A stretch of DNA of 64,000 bases from Cellulomonas shaoxiangyii (lineage in GTDB: Bacteria > Actinomycetota > Actinomycetes > Actinomycetales > Cellulomonadaceae), in the NCBI RefSeq assembly GCF_004798685.1, contig NZ_CP039291.1, positions 3,348,001 to 3,412,000 of the forward strand, read 5' to 3'. The notes under the pieces were generated by a model. That model was not told where the DNA came from, did no database searches, and saw only the letters and a list, made by a program, of their open reading frames with translations. Made by a program: the position numbers and the translations under genes. Below, piece by piece: positions 54,384 to 62,416 of the stretch. Position 1 is the stretch's first letter. The number at the start of each line of letters is the position of its first letter.

Positions 54384-56672
54384 ATGAAGTTCACCGACGG
54401 CTACTGGCAGCTGCGCCCCGGCGTGGAGGTCCTGCGCCCGCGGGACGTCGACGACGTGGTCGCCGACGGTGACGACCTGGTCGTGTACGCGCCGACCGCG
54501 CCGATCGGCGCCCGCGGGGACACGCTGAACCGCCCGCTCGTGACGGTCCGGCTCTCCGCCCCGATCCCCGACGTGATCGGCGTGCGCATCTCCCACCACG
54601 TCGGCGGCCCCGACCGCGGGCCGCACTTCGCGATCGCCACCGAGCAGCACGACGTCGCCCGCACGCTGCCCGAGTCGCTCGGCAAGGGCCCCGCGACCCT
54701 GCGGTCCGGGCGGCTGACCGCACGCGTCGCGACCGACGGGCCGTGGGGCGTCGAGTTCGTCGCGGACGGCCGGGTGCTCACGTCGTCCACCGACCGCAGC
54801 GTCGGGATCATCAGCACGCCGGACGGCCCGTTCGTGCGCGAGCAGCTGACGATGGGCGTCGCGGAGACGGTCTACGGCCTCGGCGAGCGCTTCGGCCCGT
54901 TCGCGAAGAACGGGCAGAGCATCGACATCTGGAACGAGGACGGCGGGACCGCGTCCGAGCAGGCGTACAAGAACGTGCCGTTCTACCTGTCCGACGCCGG
55001 GTACGGCCTGTTCGTCGCCCACCCCGAGCGCGTCTCGTTCGAGATCGCGACCGAGGTGGTCTCGCGTGCGCAGTTCTCCGTGGCCGGCGAGGAGCTCCAG
55101 TACTACGTCGTGCACGGCGCGACGCCGAAGGAGATCCTCGAGCGGTACACCGCGCTGACCGGGCGCCCCGCCCGGGTGCCGGCGTGGAGCTACGGACTGT
55201 GGCTGTCGACGTCCTTCACGACCAGCTACGACGAGGAGACCGTGACCTCGTTCGTGGACGGCATGGCCGAGCGCGACCTCCCGCTGTCGGTGTTCCACTT
55301 CGACTGCTTCTGGATGCGCCGGTTCCACTGGAGCGACTTCCGGTGGGACCCCGAGATGTTCCCCGACCCCGCGGGCATGCTGGCGCGGCTCAAGGCCAAG
55401 GGCCTGCGCATCTGCGTCTGGATCAACCCGTACATCGCCCAGCGCAGCCACCTGTTCGAGGAGGGCCGGCGCCGCGGGTACCTCGTCAGGCGCGCCGACG
55501 GCGGCGTGTGGCAGTGGGACAAGTGGCAGGCCGGCATGGCGCTGGTCGACTTCACGAACCCCGAGGCGGTCGCCTGGTACCAGGGCGAGCTGCGCGCGCT
55601 GCTCGGCGACGGGGTCGACTGCTTCAAGACCGACTTCGGCGAGCGCATCCCCACCGACGTCGTGTGGCACGACGGCAGCGACCCGCAGCGCATGCACAAC
55701 CAGTACGCCCAGCTGTACAACCGGGCGGTGTTCGACCTGCTCGTCGCCGAGCGCGGCGAGGGCGAGGCCGTGCTGTTCGCGCGGTCCGCCACGGCGGGCG
55801 GGCAGCAGATGCCCGTGCACTGGGGCGGGGACTGCGAGTCGACGTTCGTCGCGATGGCGGAGTCGCTGCGCGGCGGCCTCTCGCTCGGGATGAGCGGGTT
55901 CGGCTACTGGAGCCACGACATCGGCGGGTTCGAGGGCACGCCGGACCCCGCCGTGTTCAAGCGCTGGGTCGCGTTCGGCCTGCTGTCGTCGCACTCGCGC
56001 CTGCACGGCTCGAACTCCTACCGCGTGCCGTGGGCGTTCGACGACGAGGCGGTCGACGTCACGCGCCGCTTCACGCAGCTGAAGATGCGGCTCATGCCGT
56101 ACCTCGGCGGGGCCGGCGAGGAGGCCGCGACGACGGGCGTGCCCGTGATGCGCGCGATGGCGCTGGAGTTCCCCGGCGACCGGGGCGTCGCGGGGGTGGC
56201 GACGCAGTACATGCTCGGCGGCGCCCTGCTCGTCGCCCCCGTGTTCTCCGCGGGCCGGGCGACGCAGGTGTACCTGCCCGCCGGGACGTGGACGCACCTG
56301 CTCACCGGCGAGCGCGTCGCCGGGGCCGGCTGGCGCACGGAGGAGCACGGCTTCGACTCGCTGCCCCTGTACGTGCGGCCCGGCACCGTGCTCCCCGTCG
56401 GCGCCGTGCGCACCGCGCCGGACTACGCGTGGGCGGACGGCGTCACGCTGCGGCTGTTCGAGCTCCCCGACGGGTACGACGCCGTCACGACCGTGCCCGG
56501 GGGCACCGGCACACCCGCCACGTTCCGCGTGCGGCGCACCGGGACCCGCGTGACCGTGGTCAGCGACGACGCCACCGCCGCGTGGTCGGTCGCCGTGGGC
56601 GCGCTCGACGAGCCCGCCGCGTCCGCCACGGGTGCCGGCACGCTCAGCGTCGACCTGGCCGCCGCCGCATGA
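54384..56672 (+). CDS. GH31 alpha-xylosidase (YicI-like)
   Basis: 762 residues. The nucleophile is Asp417 in CFKTDFGERI and the acid/base Asp483 in WGGDCEST, close to positions 416 and 482 of E. coli YicI. FHFDCFWMRRFHWSDFRWDP is the long loop that defines alpha-xylosidases. N-terminal beta domain, TIM barrel (from about 265), and C-terminal beta domains are complete; no signal peptide, so it acts on imported sugar. It removes alpha-1,6 xylose from xyloglucan-type oligosaccharides. ATG with TGGAGG. Co-translated with GH43. Confidence 0.95.
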   Translation: MKFTDGYWQLRPGVEVLRPRDVDDVVADGDDLVVYAPTAPIGARGDTLNRPLVTVRLSAPIPDVIGVRISHHVGGPDRGPHFAIATEQHDVARTLPESLGKGPATLRSGRLTARVATDGPWGVEFVADGRVLTSSTDRSVGIISTPDGPFVREQLTMGVAETVYGLGERFGPFAKNGQSIDIWNEDGGTASEQAYKNVPFYLSDAGYGLFVAHPERVSFEIATEVVSRAQFSVAGEELQYYVVHGATPKEILERYTALTGRPARVPAWSYGLWLSTSFTTSYDEETVTSFVDGMAERDLPLSVFHFDCFWMRRFHWSDFRWDPEMFPDPAGMLARLKAKGLRICVWINPYIAQRSHLFEEGRRRGYLVRRADGGVWQWDKWQAGMALVDFTNPEAVAWYQGELRALLGDGVDCFKTDFGERIPTDVVWHDGSDPQRMHNQYAQLYNRAVFDLLVAERGEGEAVLFARSATAGGQQMPVHWGGDCESTFVAMAESLRGGLSLGMSGFGYWSHDIGGFEGTPDPAVFKRWVAFGLLSSHSRLHGSNSYRVPWAFDDEAVDVTRRFTQLKMRLMPYLGGAGEEAATTGVPVMRAMALEFPGDRGVAGVATQYMLGGALLVAPVFSAGRATQVYLPAGTWTHLLTGERVAGAGWRTEEHGFDSLPLYVRPGTVLPVGAVRTAPDYAWADGVTLRLFELPDGYDAVTTVPGGTGTPATFRVRRTGTRVTVVSDDATAAWSVAVGALDEPAASATGAGTLSVDLAAAA

Positions 56673-58282
56673 GCGCTGCCCGCTCGACCGTCACCCGGCC
56701 CGAGGACTGGCACCGGGCCACCAACCCCGTCCTCCCCGGGTTCCACCCCGACCCCTCCGTGTGCCGGGTGGACCACGGCACGCCCGACGCCCCCGACACG
56801 TGGTTCTACCTGGTCAGCTCCACGTTCGAGTACCTGCCGGGCCTGCCCGTGCACCGCTCGCGCGACCTCGTGCACTGGGAGCTGGTCGGGCACGTCGTGA
56901 CCGACCAGCTCGACTACTCGCGGCTGGGGGACTCCGGCGGCCTGTACGCCCCGACGATCCGGCACGACGGCGAGCGGTTCCTCGTCGTCTGCACCCACCT
57001 CGGCGGCCCCGAGGGCGGGACCGGCAACTTCGTCGTCAACGCGACGGACGCGGCCGGCCCCTGGTCGGCGCCCGTGTGGTGGCCGACGTCCGAGGGCGTC
57101 GACCCGTCCCTGCTGCTGGACGACGACGGCCGGATCTGGGCGCACGGGGCACGCGCCGCGCACGAGCCGCAGTGGGCGCACCAGGGCGAGATCTGGGTCC
57201 GGGAGGTCGACCCCGCCACGCTCGAGCTCACCGGCCCGGAGACGGTCGTCTTCACCAGCGCCCTGATCGGCGCGGTCTACACCGAGGGCCCGCACCTCTA
57301 CCGGCGCGGCGGGTACGTGTACCTCGTCGCCGCCGAGGGCGGCACGGGGCACCACCACGCCGTCGTCGTCGCCCGCGCGGAGTCGCCCACGGGCCCGTTC
57401 GAGCCGTCGCAGGACAACCCGGCGCTGACGCACCGCCACCTCGGCCCCGACGCCGTCGTGGTGAACGTCGGGCACGCCGACCTCGTCGAGGCGGCGGACG
57501 GCTCGTGGTGGGCGCTCGCGCTCGCCTCCCGGCTGTCGGACGGCATCGACCTGCTCGGCCGCGAGACGTTCCTGCTGCCCGTCGACTGGGTCGACGACTG
57601 GCCCGTCCTGGCGCCCGGCGTCGGGACGCTCGTGCCGGAGCCGGGCGGGCCGGCGGGCACGCGCACCGGCGCCGACTCGCCCCGGCCGCACGCCGCGTGG
57701 GTGGCCGTGCGCCGGCTGCCCGGTGCCGTGGCCGAGCTCGACCACGCCGGGGCGCGCGCGACCCTGCACGCCGGTGCGGGGATGGCCGCGAGCGAGCCCG
57801 CGTTCGTCGGCCGGCGGCTCCTGTCGCCGGCCGCCGTGCTCACGCTCGAGCTCCCGGACGACGCGCTGACCTGGGCGGGCGCACCCGGCCGCGAGGTCGG
57901 GCTGGCACTGCGCCAGTCGGGCACGCAGTGGCTCACCGCCGGCCTGCGCGCCGGCGCCGACGGGCCGCGGCTCGTCGTGACGCGGTGCGTCGACGGGCAG
58001 GCCGACGTCGTCGCGGAGCACCGCGTGCACGGTGCCGGGACGGTCCGCGTGCGGGTCGAGGGCGCGCGCGCCGACATCGGCTGGCAGGACGGGTCGGACG
58101 GCTCGGACGTCACGGACGGCTCCGACGGCTCCGACCGCACGGCGGTCGCGGCGGTCACCCGGGTCGACGTCACGCACCTGTCGACCGCGTACGCGGGCTG
58201 GTTCGTCGGTGTCGTGCTCGGCCCCTACGCGCTCGGCGACGGCGACGTCACGGTCGGCCGCCTGGAGCAGCGGGCCGTGTGA
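56669..58282 (+). CDS. GH43 beta-xylosidase / arabinofuranosidase
   Basis: 537 residues. Five-blade propeller with general base Asp28 (FHPDPS), pKa modulator Asp145 (GVDPSLLL) and acid Glu206 (TEGPHLY). A C-terminal beta-sandwich domain (about 330-537) is characteristic of GH43 beta-xylosidases; its loop holds a Gly/Ser/Asp repeat (GSDVTDGSDGSD). No signal peptide. The ATG overlaps the GH31 stop (ATGA), so the two enzymes are made together to strip xylo-oligosaccharides. Confidence 0.93.
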   Translation: MSAARSTVTRPEDWHRATNPVLPGFHPDPSVCRVDHGTPDAPDTWFYLVSSTFEYLPGLPVHRSRDLVHWELVGHVVTDQLDYSRLGDSGGLYAPTIRHDGERFLVVCTHLGGPEGGTGNFVVNATDAAGPWSAPVWWPTSEGVDPSLLLDDDGRIWAHGARAAHEPQWAHQGEIWVREVDPATLELTGPETVVFTSALIGAVYTEGPHLYRRGGYVYLVAAEGGTGHHHAVVVARAESPTGPFEPSQDNPALTHRHLGPDAVVVNVGHADLVEAADGSWWALALASRLSDGIDLLGRETFLLPVDWVDDWPVLAPGVGTLVPEPGGPAGTRTGADSPRPHAAWVAVRRLPGAVAELDHAGARATLHAGAGMAASEPAFVGRRLLSPAAVLTLELPDDALTWAGAPGREVGLALRQSGTQWLTAGLRAGADGPRLVVTRCVDGQADVVAEHRVHGAGTVRVRVEGARADIGWQDGSDGSDVTDGSDGSDRTAVAAVTRVDVTHLSTAYAGWFVGVVLGPYALGDGDVTVGRLEQRAV

Positions 58283-58355
58283 GCCGCCCGGCCGGCACTC
58301 CGGGGCGGGCGCGACGGGGACGCACGCCGCCCGCGCCCACGCGCGTCGGCTGCGG

Positions 58356-58361
58356 CAGCAT
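58356..58361 (+). promoter_or_regulatory. -10-like element CAGCAT, leaderless-type
   Basis: CAGCAT ends 6 bases before the GTG of the acetyltransferase gene. The same hexamer at the same spacing precedes the DedA gene and the hydrolase gene at 27894. Confidence 0.4.
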
Positions 58362-58367
58362 GTCGGG

Positions 58368-58907
58368 GTGACCGACCCCGCCACCCCCGCGCCCGCGCCC
58401 GCCGGCGTGCGCATCGTCCCGCTCACGGCCGCGCACTGGCCCGAGGTCCGTGACGTGTACGCCCGCGGCATCGCGACCGGCGAGTCGACCCTCGAGAGCG
58501 AGCCGCCCGACTGGGACCGCTTCGACGCCGGCAAGCTGCCCGACCACCGGTTCGTCGCGGTCGACGAGGACGGCACCGTGCTCGGGTGGGTGGCCGCGAG
58601 CCCGACCTCCGAGCGCGCCGTCTACGCGGGCGTGGTCGAGGTGTCGGTGTACGTGCACCCCGACGCGCACGGCCGCGGCGTCGGGCGCGCGCTGCTGACG
58701 GCGCTGCTGGCGTCCACCGACCGCGGCGGCATCTGGACCGTCCAGGCCGTCGTGTTCCCGGAGAACCGGGCGAGCGTCGCGCTGCACACGTCGCTCGGGT
58801 TCCGCGTGGTCGGGCGGCGCGAGCGCCTGGGCCGCGCGGCGCACGGGCCGCGGGCGGGCACGTGGCGGGACGTGCTGCTGCTCGAGCGTCGACGCTCCCG
58901 GGACTGA
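58368..58907 (+). CDS. GNAT acetyltransferase, phosphinothricin/methionine-sulfone type
   Basis: 179 residues: IVPLTAAHWPEVRDVYARGIATGESTLESEPPDW, VEVSVYVHPDAHGRGVGRALL (acetyl-CoA loop) and ENRASVALHTSLGFRVVGRRERLGR. This is the PAT/Bar/MddA branch that acetylates methionine sulfoximine or related analogues. Start fixed by CAGCAT 6 bases upstream. It lies between GH43 and GH6 but is probably separate. Confidence 0.88.
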   Translation: MTDPATPAPAPAGVRIVPLTAAHWPEVRDVYARGIATGESTLESEPPDWDRFDAGKLPDHRFVAVDEDGTVLGWVAASPTSERAVYAGVVEVSVYVHPDAHGRGVGRALLTALLASTDRGGIWTVQAVVFPENRASVALHTSLGFRVVGRRERLGRAAHGPRAGTWRDVLLLERRRSRD

Positions 58908-58920
58908 GCGTCGCACCGGG

Positions 58921-58941
58921 CGGCGGCCGGGACGGCCGCCG
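58921..58941. terminator. Terminator hairpin between GNAT and GH6 genes
   Basis: CGGCGGCC (58921-58928) and GGCCGCCG (58934-58941) form an 8-bp stem with a 5-base loop between two convergent stop codons. Confidence 0.55.
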
Positions 58942-58950
58942 GGCACCGGG

Positions 58951-60789
58951 TCACCAGTCGGCGCGCTCCGCGAGGCCCAGGGTGTACTCCACCCAGAACC
59001 GGCCCGCCGGCGGGCCGCCGTGGCACGTGCCGTCGGACAGGCCGACGGTCTTGACCCACAGGTTCGCCACGTGCGGGCCGGTGCCCGTCGCCCCGGGCCG
59101 GGTGCCGAGCGCGCGCCCCGGCGGGTTGCACCACTGCGTGCCGTCCTCGCCCGCGAGCGGGCCGTTGCCGTTGCGCGACGTGTCGACGACGAACGCCGCC
59201 CCGCCGAGCAGCGCCGACAGGTACCGCCCGTAGGCCGCCTCGTGCTCGGTGCGCTGGAAGTTCGCGGTGTTGACGGCGAAGCCCGCGGCCCGGTCGACCC
59301 CCGCGGCGCGCAGCCGCAGCGCCATGTCCCGCAGCGCGTCGGCGCTCCAGCCGAAGCTGTTGCTGCTCGCCGCGTCGAGGTAGACCTCCGCGCCGGCGTC
59401 GACGAAGGCGTCGACGGAGTGCCGCAGCGCCGCGAGGCGCGCGTCGCGGTCGCCGCAGCGCTCCAGGTGCAGGAGCGCGTCCGGCTCGACGACGACCACG
59501 GCGTCCGCGCCCGCCAGGCCCGCCGCGACGTCGTCGACCCACGCCGTGTACTCGCCGGTGGTCGGGAAGCCGCCCGCCGAGTGGCTGCCGCAGTCGCGGT
59601 CGGGGATCGCGTACGCGACGAGCACCGGGGTGCGGCCCGCCGCGCGCGCGGCGTCGGCGTACGCGCGCACGCCGGCGGCCGTGTCTGCCGGCCCCAGCCA
59701 GCGCGCCGACACGTGGGCCGCGGCCTTGTCGAGCAGCGCCGCGTCCTCGTCCCGGCCCTCGGCGCGGGCGTCGCGGGCGGCCCGCGCGGCGGCGGAGGAC
59801 GGGTCGACGTACGGCGGCGCGGCAGAGAGCACGGTGCTGAACGCGCGCTCCCCCGGGGCGGCGCCGTCCGGGCGCGCGGGGTCGTCGGGACGCGCGAGGG
59901 CGCCCGGGTCGTCGGCGCCGTCCGGACGCGGCAGCGGGTCGGGCAGCGGCAGGCCGACGACCGTCGGCGCGCGCTCGGCCGGCGGCGACGGCGTCGACCA
60001 CACCGCGTCGCCGTCGCGGCCCACGAGGTACGCGCGGCCGTGGTCCTTCACGACGAGCCGGGCGCCGGGCACCGCGGTGCCCGTGGACCAGGCGACCGTG
60101 CCGTCGGGGGCGACGAGGCGCACGTCGCCGTCGGCCGTCACCGTGGCGTGAGCACCCGCCGGCGCGGGCGGGGCCGCCCACGCGAGCCCGTCGGCCGAGG
60201 TCAGCGTGAAGGTCCCGTCCTCGCCGACGGTGAGGCGCACGCGCCCGTCACCGCTGGTCACCGACTCGCCGGGCAGCAGGAGCCCACCCGTGGGGACGCG
60301 GTCGGCGGGCGCGGTGCGCAGCGCGGGGCCGTCCGTCGTGGCCGCCCACACCTGCTCCCCCGCGCCGTCGAGCGTGCGCAGCAGCCCCGGCTCGACCACC
60401 GTGCGCGCGCCGGGCGCGTCCGTGCCGGTGCTCCACAGCACGTCGCCGTCCGCGGCGACCACCTCGAGCCGGCCCTCCGGCCGCTGGACGAGGCGCGCGC
60501 CGGCGTGCCCGGCGGTCCCCGTGTGCCACACGACCCGGCCGCCCGACCGCAGCGTCACGTCACCGTCCGGCTGCACGGCCAGCTCGGTGTCGCGGTCGGC
60601 CGCGTGCAGGGCGTCCCCGGGGCCGAGCGCGTCGCCGCTGCCCAGTGCGTCCGCGGGCGCGGGGGTGCCGGCCGGTGACGGCAGCGTCAGCACGAGCGTG
60701 GCGAGCAGCACAGCGGCGGCGAGCGCGACGACGGCGAGCCGGGCGTGCGGCTGGCGCGGCGGGCGCGACGGGTGCGGTCCGGGCGGCAT
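58951..60789 (-). CDS. GH6 endoglucanase with bulb-lectin-like repeats
   Basis: 612 residues. A hydrophobic span at about 17-36 acts as signal or anchor. Residues 62-266 hold repeats such as VLWSTGTDAPGAR, VAWSTGTAVPGAR and DAVWSTP, the beta-prism pattern of B_lectin (mannose-binding) domains. The GH6 domain is about 315-612: YAIPDRDCGSHSAGG (Asp399), VVVVEPDALL (acid Asp437), SSNSFGWS, and TQWCNPPGRALG. Paired cysteines 400/445 and 554/589 suggest disulfides. It cuts beta-1,4-glucan. No CBM2 is attached, unlike Cellulomonas CenA. ATG follows GAGGACGGAG. Confidence 0.93.
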   Translation of the reverse strand: MPPGPHPSRPPRQPHARLAVVALAAAVLLATLVLTLPSPAGTPAPADALGSGDALGPGDALHAADRDTELAVQPDGDVTLRSGGRVVWHTGTAGHAGARLVQRPEGRLEVVAADGDVLWSTGTDAPGARTVVEPGLLRTLDGAGEQVWAATTDGPALRTAPADRVPTGGLLLPGESVTSGDGRVRLTVGEDGTFTLTSADGLAWAAPPAPAGAHATVTADGDVRLVAPDGTVAWSTGTAVPGARLVVKDHGRAYLVGRDGDAVWSTPSPPAERAPTVVGLPLPDPLPRPDGADDPGALARPDDPARPDGAAPGERAFSTVLSAAPPYVDPSSAAARAARDARAEGRDEDAALLDKAAAHVSARWLGPADTAAGVRAYADAARAAGRTPVLVAYAIPDRDCGSHSAGGFPTTGEYTAWVDDVAAGLAGADAVVVVEPDALLHLERCGDRDARLAALRHSVDAFVDAGAEVYLDAASSNSFGWSADALRDMALRLRAAGVDRAAGFAVNTANFQRTEHEAAYGRYLSALLGGAAFVVDTSRNGNGPLAGEDGTQWCNPPGRALGTRPGATGTGPHVANLWVKTVGLSDGTCHGGPPAGRFWVEYTLGLAERADW

Positions 60790-60866
60790 CTCCGTCCTCG
60801 TCCTGGGTCGGTCGGAGCGGGTGCGGTGCGGTGCAATGCGGGCCCGCGCGGCGGGGGACCGGGAAC

Positions 60867-60902
60867 GCGAGAGGCGCGGCACCCGGGGGTGCCGCGCCTC
60901 TC
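60867..60902 (-). terminator. Terminator hairpin after tRNA-Arg
   Basis: A perfect 17-bp stem (60867-60883 with 60886-60902) lies 6 bases past the tRNA 3' end on the minus strand. Confidence 0.75.
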
Positions 60903-60907
60903 GTCTG

Positions 60908-60980
60908 CGCGCCCGAAGGGACTCGAACCCCCAACCTTCTGATCCGTAGTCAGATGCTCTATCCGTTGAGCTACGGGCGC
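60908..60980 (-). tRNA. tRNA-Arg (anticodon ACG)
   Basis: 73 bases folding as a cloverleaf. The 7-bp acceptor GCGCCCG pairs with CGGGCGC; the anticodon arm TCTGA-CTACGGA-TCAGA gives ACG, which reads CGN codons after A34 is deaminated to inosine; the T arm contains TTCGAGT. Discriminator base G. CCA is not encoded. Confidence 0.95.
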
Positions 60981-61067
60981 GTGGCCGTTGCGGGCCGGAG
61001 AGAACATTACAGGAGCGACGCCCCTGCCCCAAACCCGATGCCCCCGGCCGCCGCGGTGCGACGCAGG

Positions 61068-61308
61068 TCACGCCGGGGGGACGACCCGGCTGACCACGTA
61101 CGCGTGCTTGCCGAGCTGCCGGCCGCGCACGAACCCGAGGTCCTCGAACAGCTCGACCGTGCCGCTGAACAGGAACCGGCCGTGCGCCACGCGCCCGTCG
61201 GTGCCAGCCGATGCACCAGCAGCCGCCGACGATGCCGTTGTTGCGCTCGACCAGCTCGGCGAACGCGTCCCAGGTCGACGCGTCGAGGGTCGTGACCCCC
61301 GGTGCCAC
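61068..61308 (-). pseudogene. Decayed GNAT acetyltransferase with internal deletion and frameshift
   Basis: The N-terminal piece (VAPGVTTLDASTWDAFAELVERNNGIVGGCWCIGWH) fits a known GNAT branch, whose usual C-terminus GTVELFEDLGFVRGRQLGKHAYVVSRVV also appears, but in another frame. About 100 residues of the middle are missing, with a junction near 61206. The GTG is 2 bases past the ancestral hydrolase stop, implying that the two genes were once coupled. Confidence 0.7.
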
Positions 61309-61309
61309 G

Positions 61310-61379
61310 TCAGGCCCGCGCGGCGTCGTCGAGGACCGCGCGGCGTCGTCAGGCCCGCGCGGCGTCGTCGAGGACCGCG
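61310..61379. repeat. 39-base tandem duplication at the hydrolase 3' end
   Basis: 31 identical bases start at 61310 and 61349, with a period of 39. The unit contains the last codons of the hydrolase gene and its stop. The copy nearer the pseudogene looks like the original end. Confidence 0.85.
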
Positions 61380-62032
61380 GCGAGCTCGGCCGGCCGGGTG
61401 AGCATCGGCCAGTGGCCGGAGTCGAGGTCGACGTAGGAGACGTCCCGCGCCGCGGCGAGCTCCGGCACGTCGCCGGCGGCGACCCACGCGCGGGCGTCGT
61501 CCGGGCTGAACTCGGGGCAGACGACCGTGACGGGGACGCCGTACCGGCGCTCGTCGCGCAGGCGGACGACGCCGCGGGCCACCCGCTCGGGGACGGGCGC
61601 GGTGCGGGCCGCCAGGGCGTCGCGCGCCGCGTCGTCGAGGTCGGCGCTGTCCGCGCCCTCGAACGGGCCCCACCCGGGGAACGGCATGGCGCCGTCGACG
61701 ACCGGGAAGAAGTCCGCGTACGTCGCGCCGTCCGGCACCGGGAACCCCCCGACCAGCACCGTGCGGCGGACCGCCCCGGGACGCGCGTCGGCGGCGGCCC
61801 ACGCGAGCGCCGCCGCGGCGGAGTGGCCCACGACCAGCGGCGCGTCGGCGGCGTCGACGGCCGCGACGACGGCCGCGACCTGGTCCTCGAGCGACGCGGC
61901 GGCCGCCGCGTCCGGTCCGGTGCCCGGCAGCTCCACGGCCACGGGCCGGTGCCCCCGGCGGCGCAGCGCGTCCGCCACGGCGTCCCACTCCGACGCCGCC
62001 AGCCACAGCCCGGCCACGAGCACCATGTCCAC
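61349..62032 (-). CDS. Alpha/beta hydrolase, EstC-like
   Basis: 227 residues. MVLVAGLWLAASEWDAVADALRR, LVVGHSAAAALAWAAAD (nucleophile Ser in GHSAA), VVCPEFSPDDARAW and LDSGHWPMLTRPAELAAVL (catalytic His) define the fold; the acid is probably in the CPEFSPDDA loop. Small esterase type, substrate unknown. GTG at 62032 follows GAGGAG by 6 bases; an ATG two codons later is a possible alternative. A partial 39-base duplication lies at its end. Confidence 0.86.
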   Translation of the reverse strand: MDMVLVAGLWLAASEWDAVADALRRRGHRPVAVELPGTGPDAAAAASLEDQVAAVVAAVDAADAPLVVGHSAAAALAWAAADARPGAVRRTVLVGGFPVPDGATYADFFPVVDGAMPFPGWGPFEGADSADLDDAARDALAARTAPVPERVARGVVRLRDERRYGVPVTVVCPEFSPDDARAWVAAGDVPELAAARDVSYVDLDSGHWPMLTRPAELAAVLDDAARA

Positions 62033-62199
62033 GGTCCGCTCCTCCGTCGTCCCCGTGCGCCCGCGGCGTCCGGGCCGCGTGGCACGTCGTCGGTCCGACG
62101 GTAGGGGCACGGCCGTCCGCGCGCTCCCCGGGCAGGTGGCAGCCGACCTCGGCTCGCGGCTCGGTGCGCGGGGACGCGCTCCCCCGGCCCCCGCACGAC

Positions 62200-62237
62200 G
62201 AGGGCCCCCGCCGAGCAGGTGCTCGACAGGGGCCCTC
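62200..62237 (-). terminator. Two-part hairpin after tRNA-Ser
   Basis: GAGGGCCCC (62200-62208) pairs with GGGGCCCTC (62229-62237), enclosing a second CGAGCA/TGCTCG stem. It lies 8 bases past the tRNA 3' end on the minus strand. Confidence 0.65.
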
Positions 62238-62244
62238 GCAGGAG

Positions 62245-62334
62245 CGGAGACGGTGGGATTTGAACCCACGGAAGGGTTGACCCCTTCACGGCCTTAGCAG
62301 GGCCGCGCACTAGACCTGGCTATGCGACGTCTCC
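62245..62334 (-). tRNA. tRNA-Ser (anticodon GCT)
   Basis: 90 bases. The acceptor GGAGACG pairs with CGTCTCC; the anticodon loop CTGCTAA gives GCT, which reads AGC and AGU. A long variable arm (GTGAAGGGGTCAACCCTTC region) is typical of class II tRNAs, and the T loop is TTCAAAT. Discriminator G. CCA is not encoded. Confidence 0.96.
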
Positions 62335-62416
62335 AGGACGTGCACAGGCTACCCGCCGCCGGTCGAGGCGCCAAAGCGCGGCGCGGCGGCCCGGCCGCGG
62401 GTCCGGCGGCGGCCGG

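Noticed and set aside
61007..61216. 69-residue open frame near the GNAT remnant
   Set aside because: It is out of frame with both recognisable GNAT pieces and has an Ala/Ser/Arg-rich random composition.
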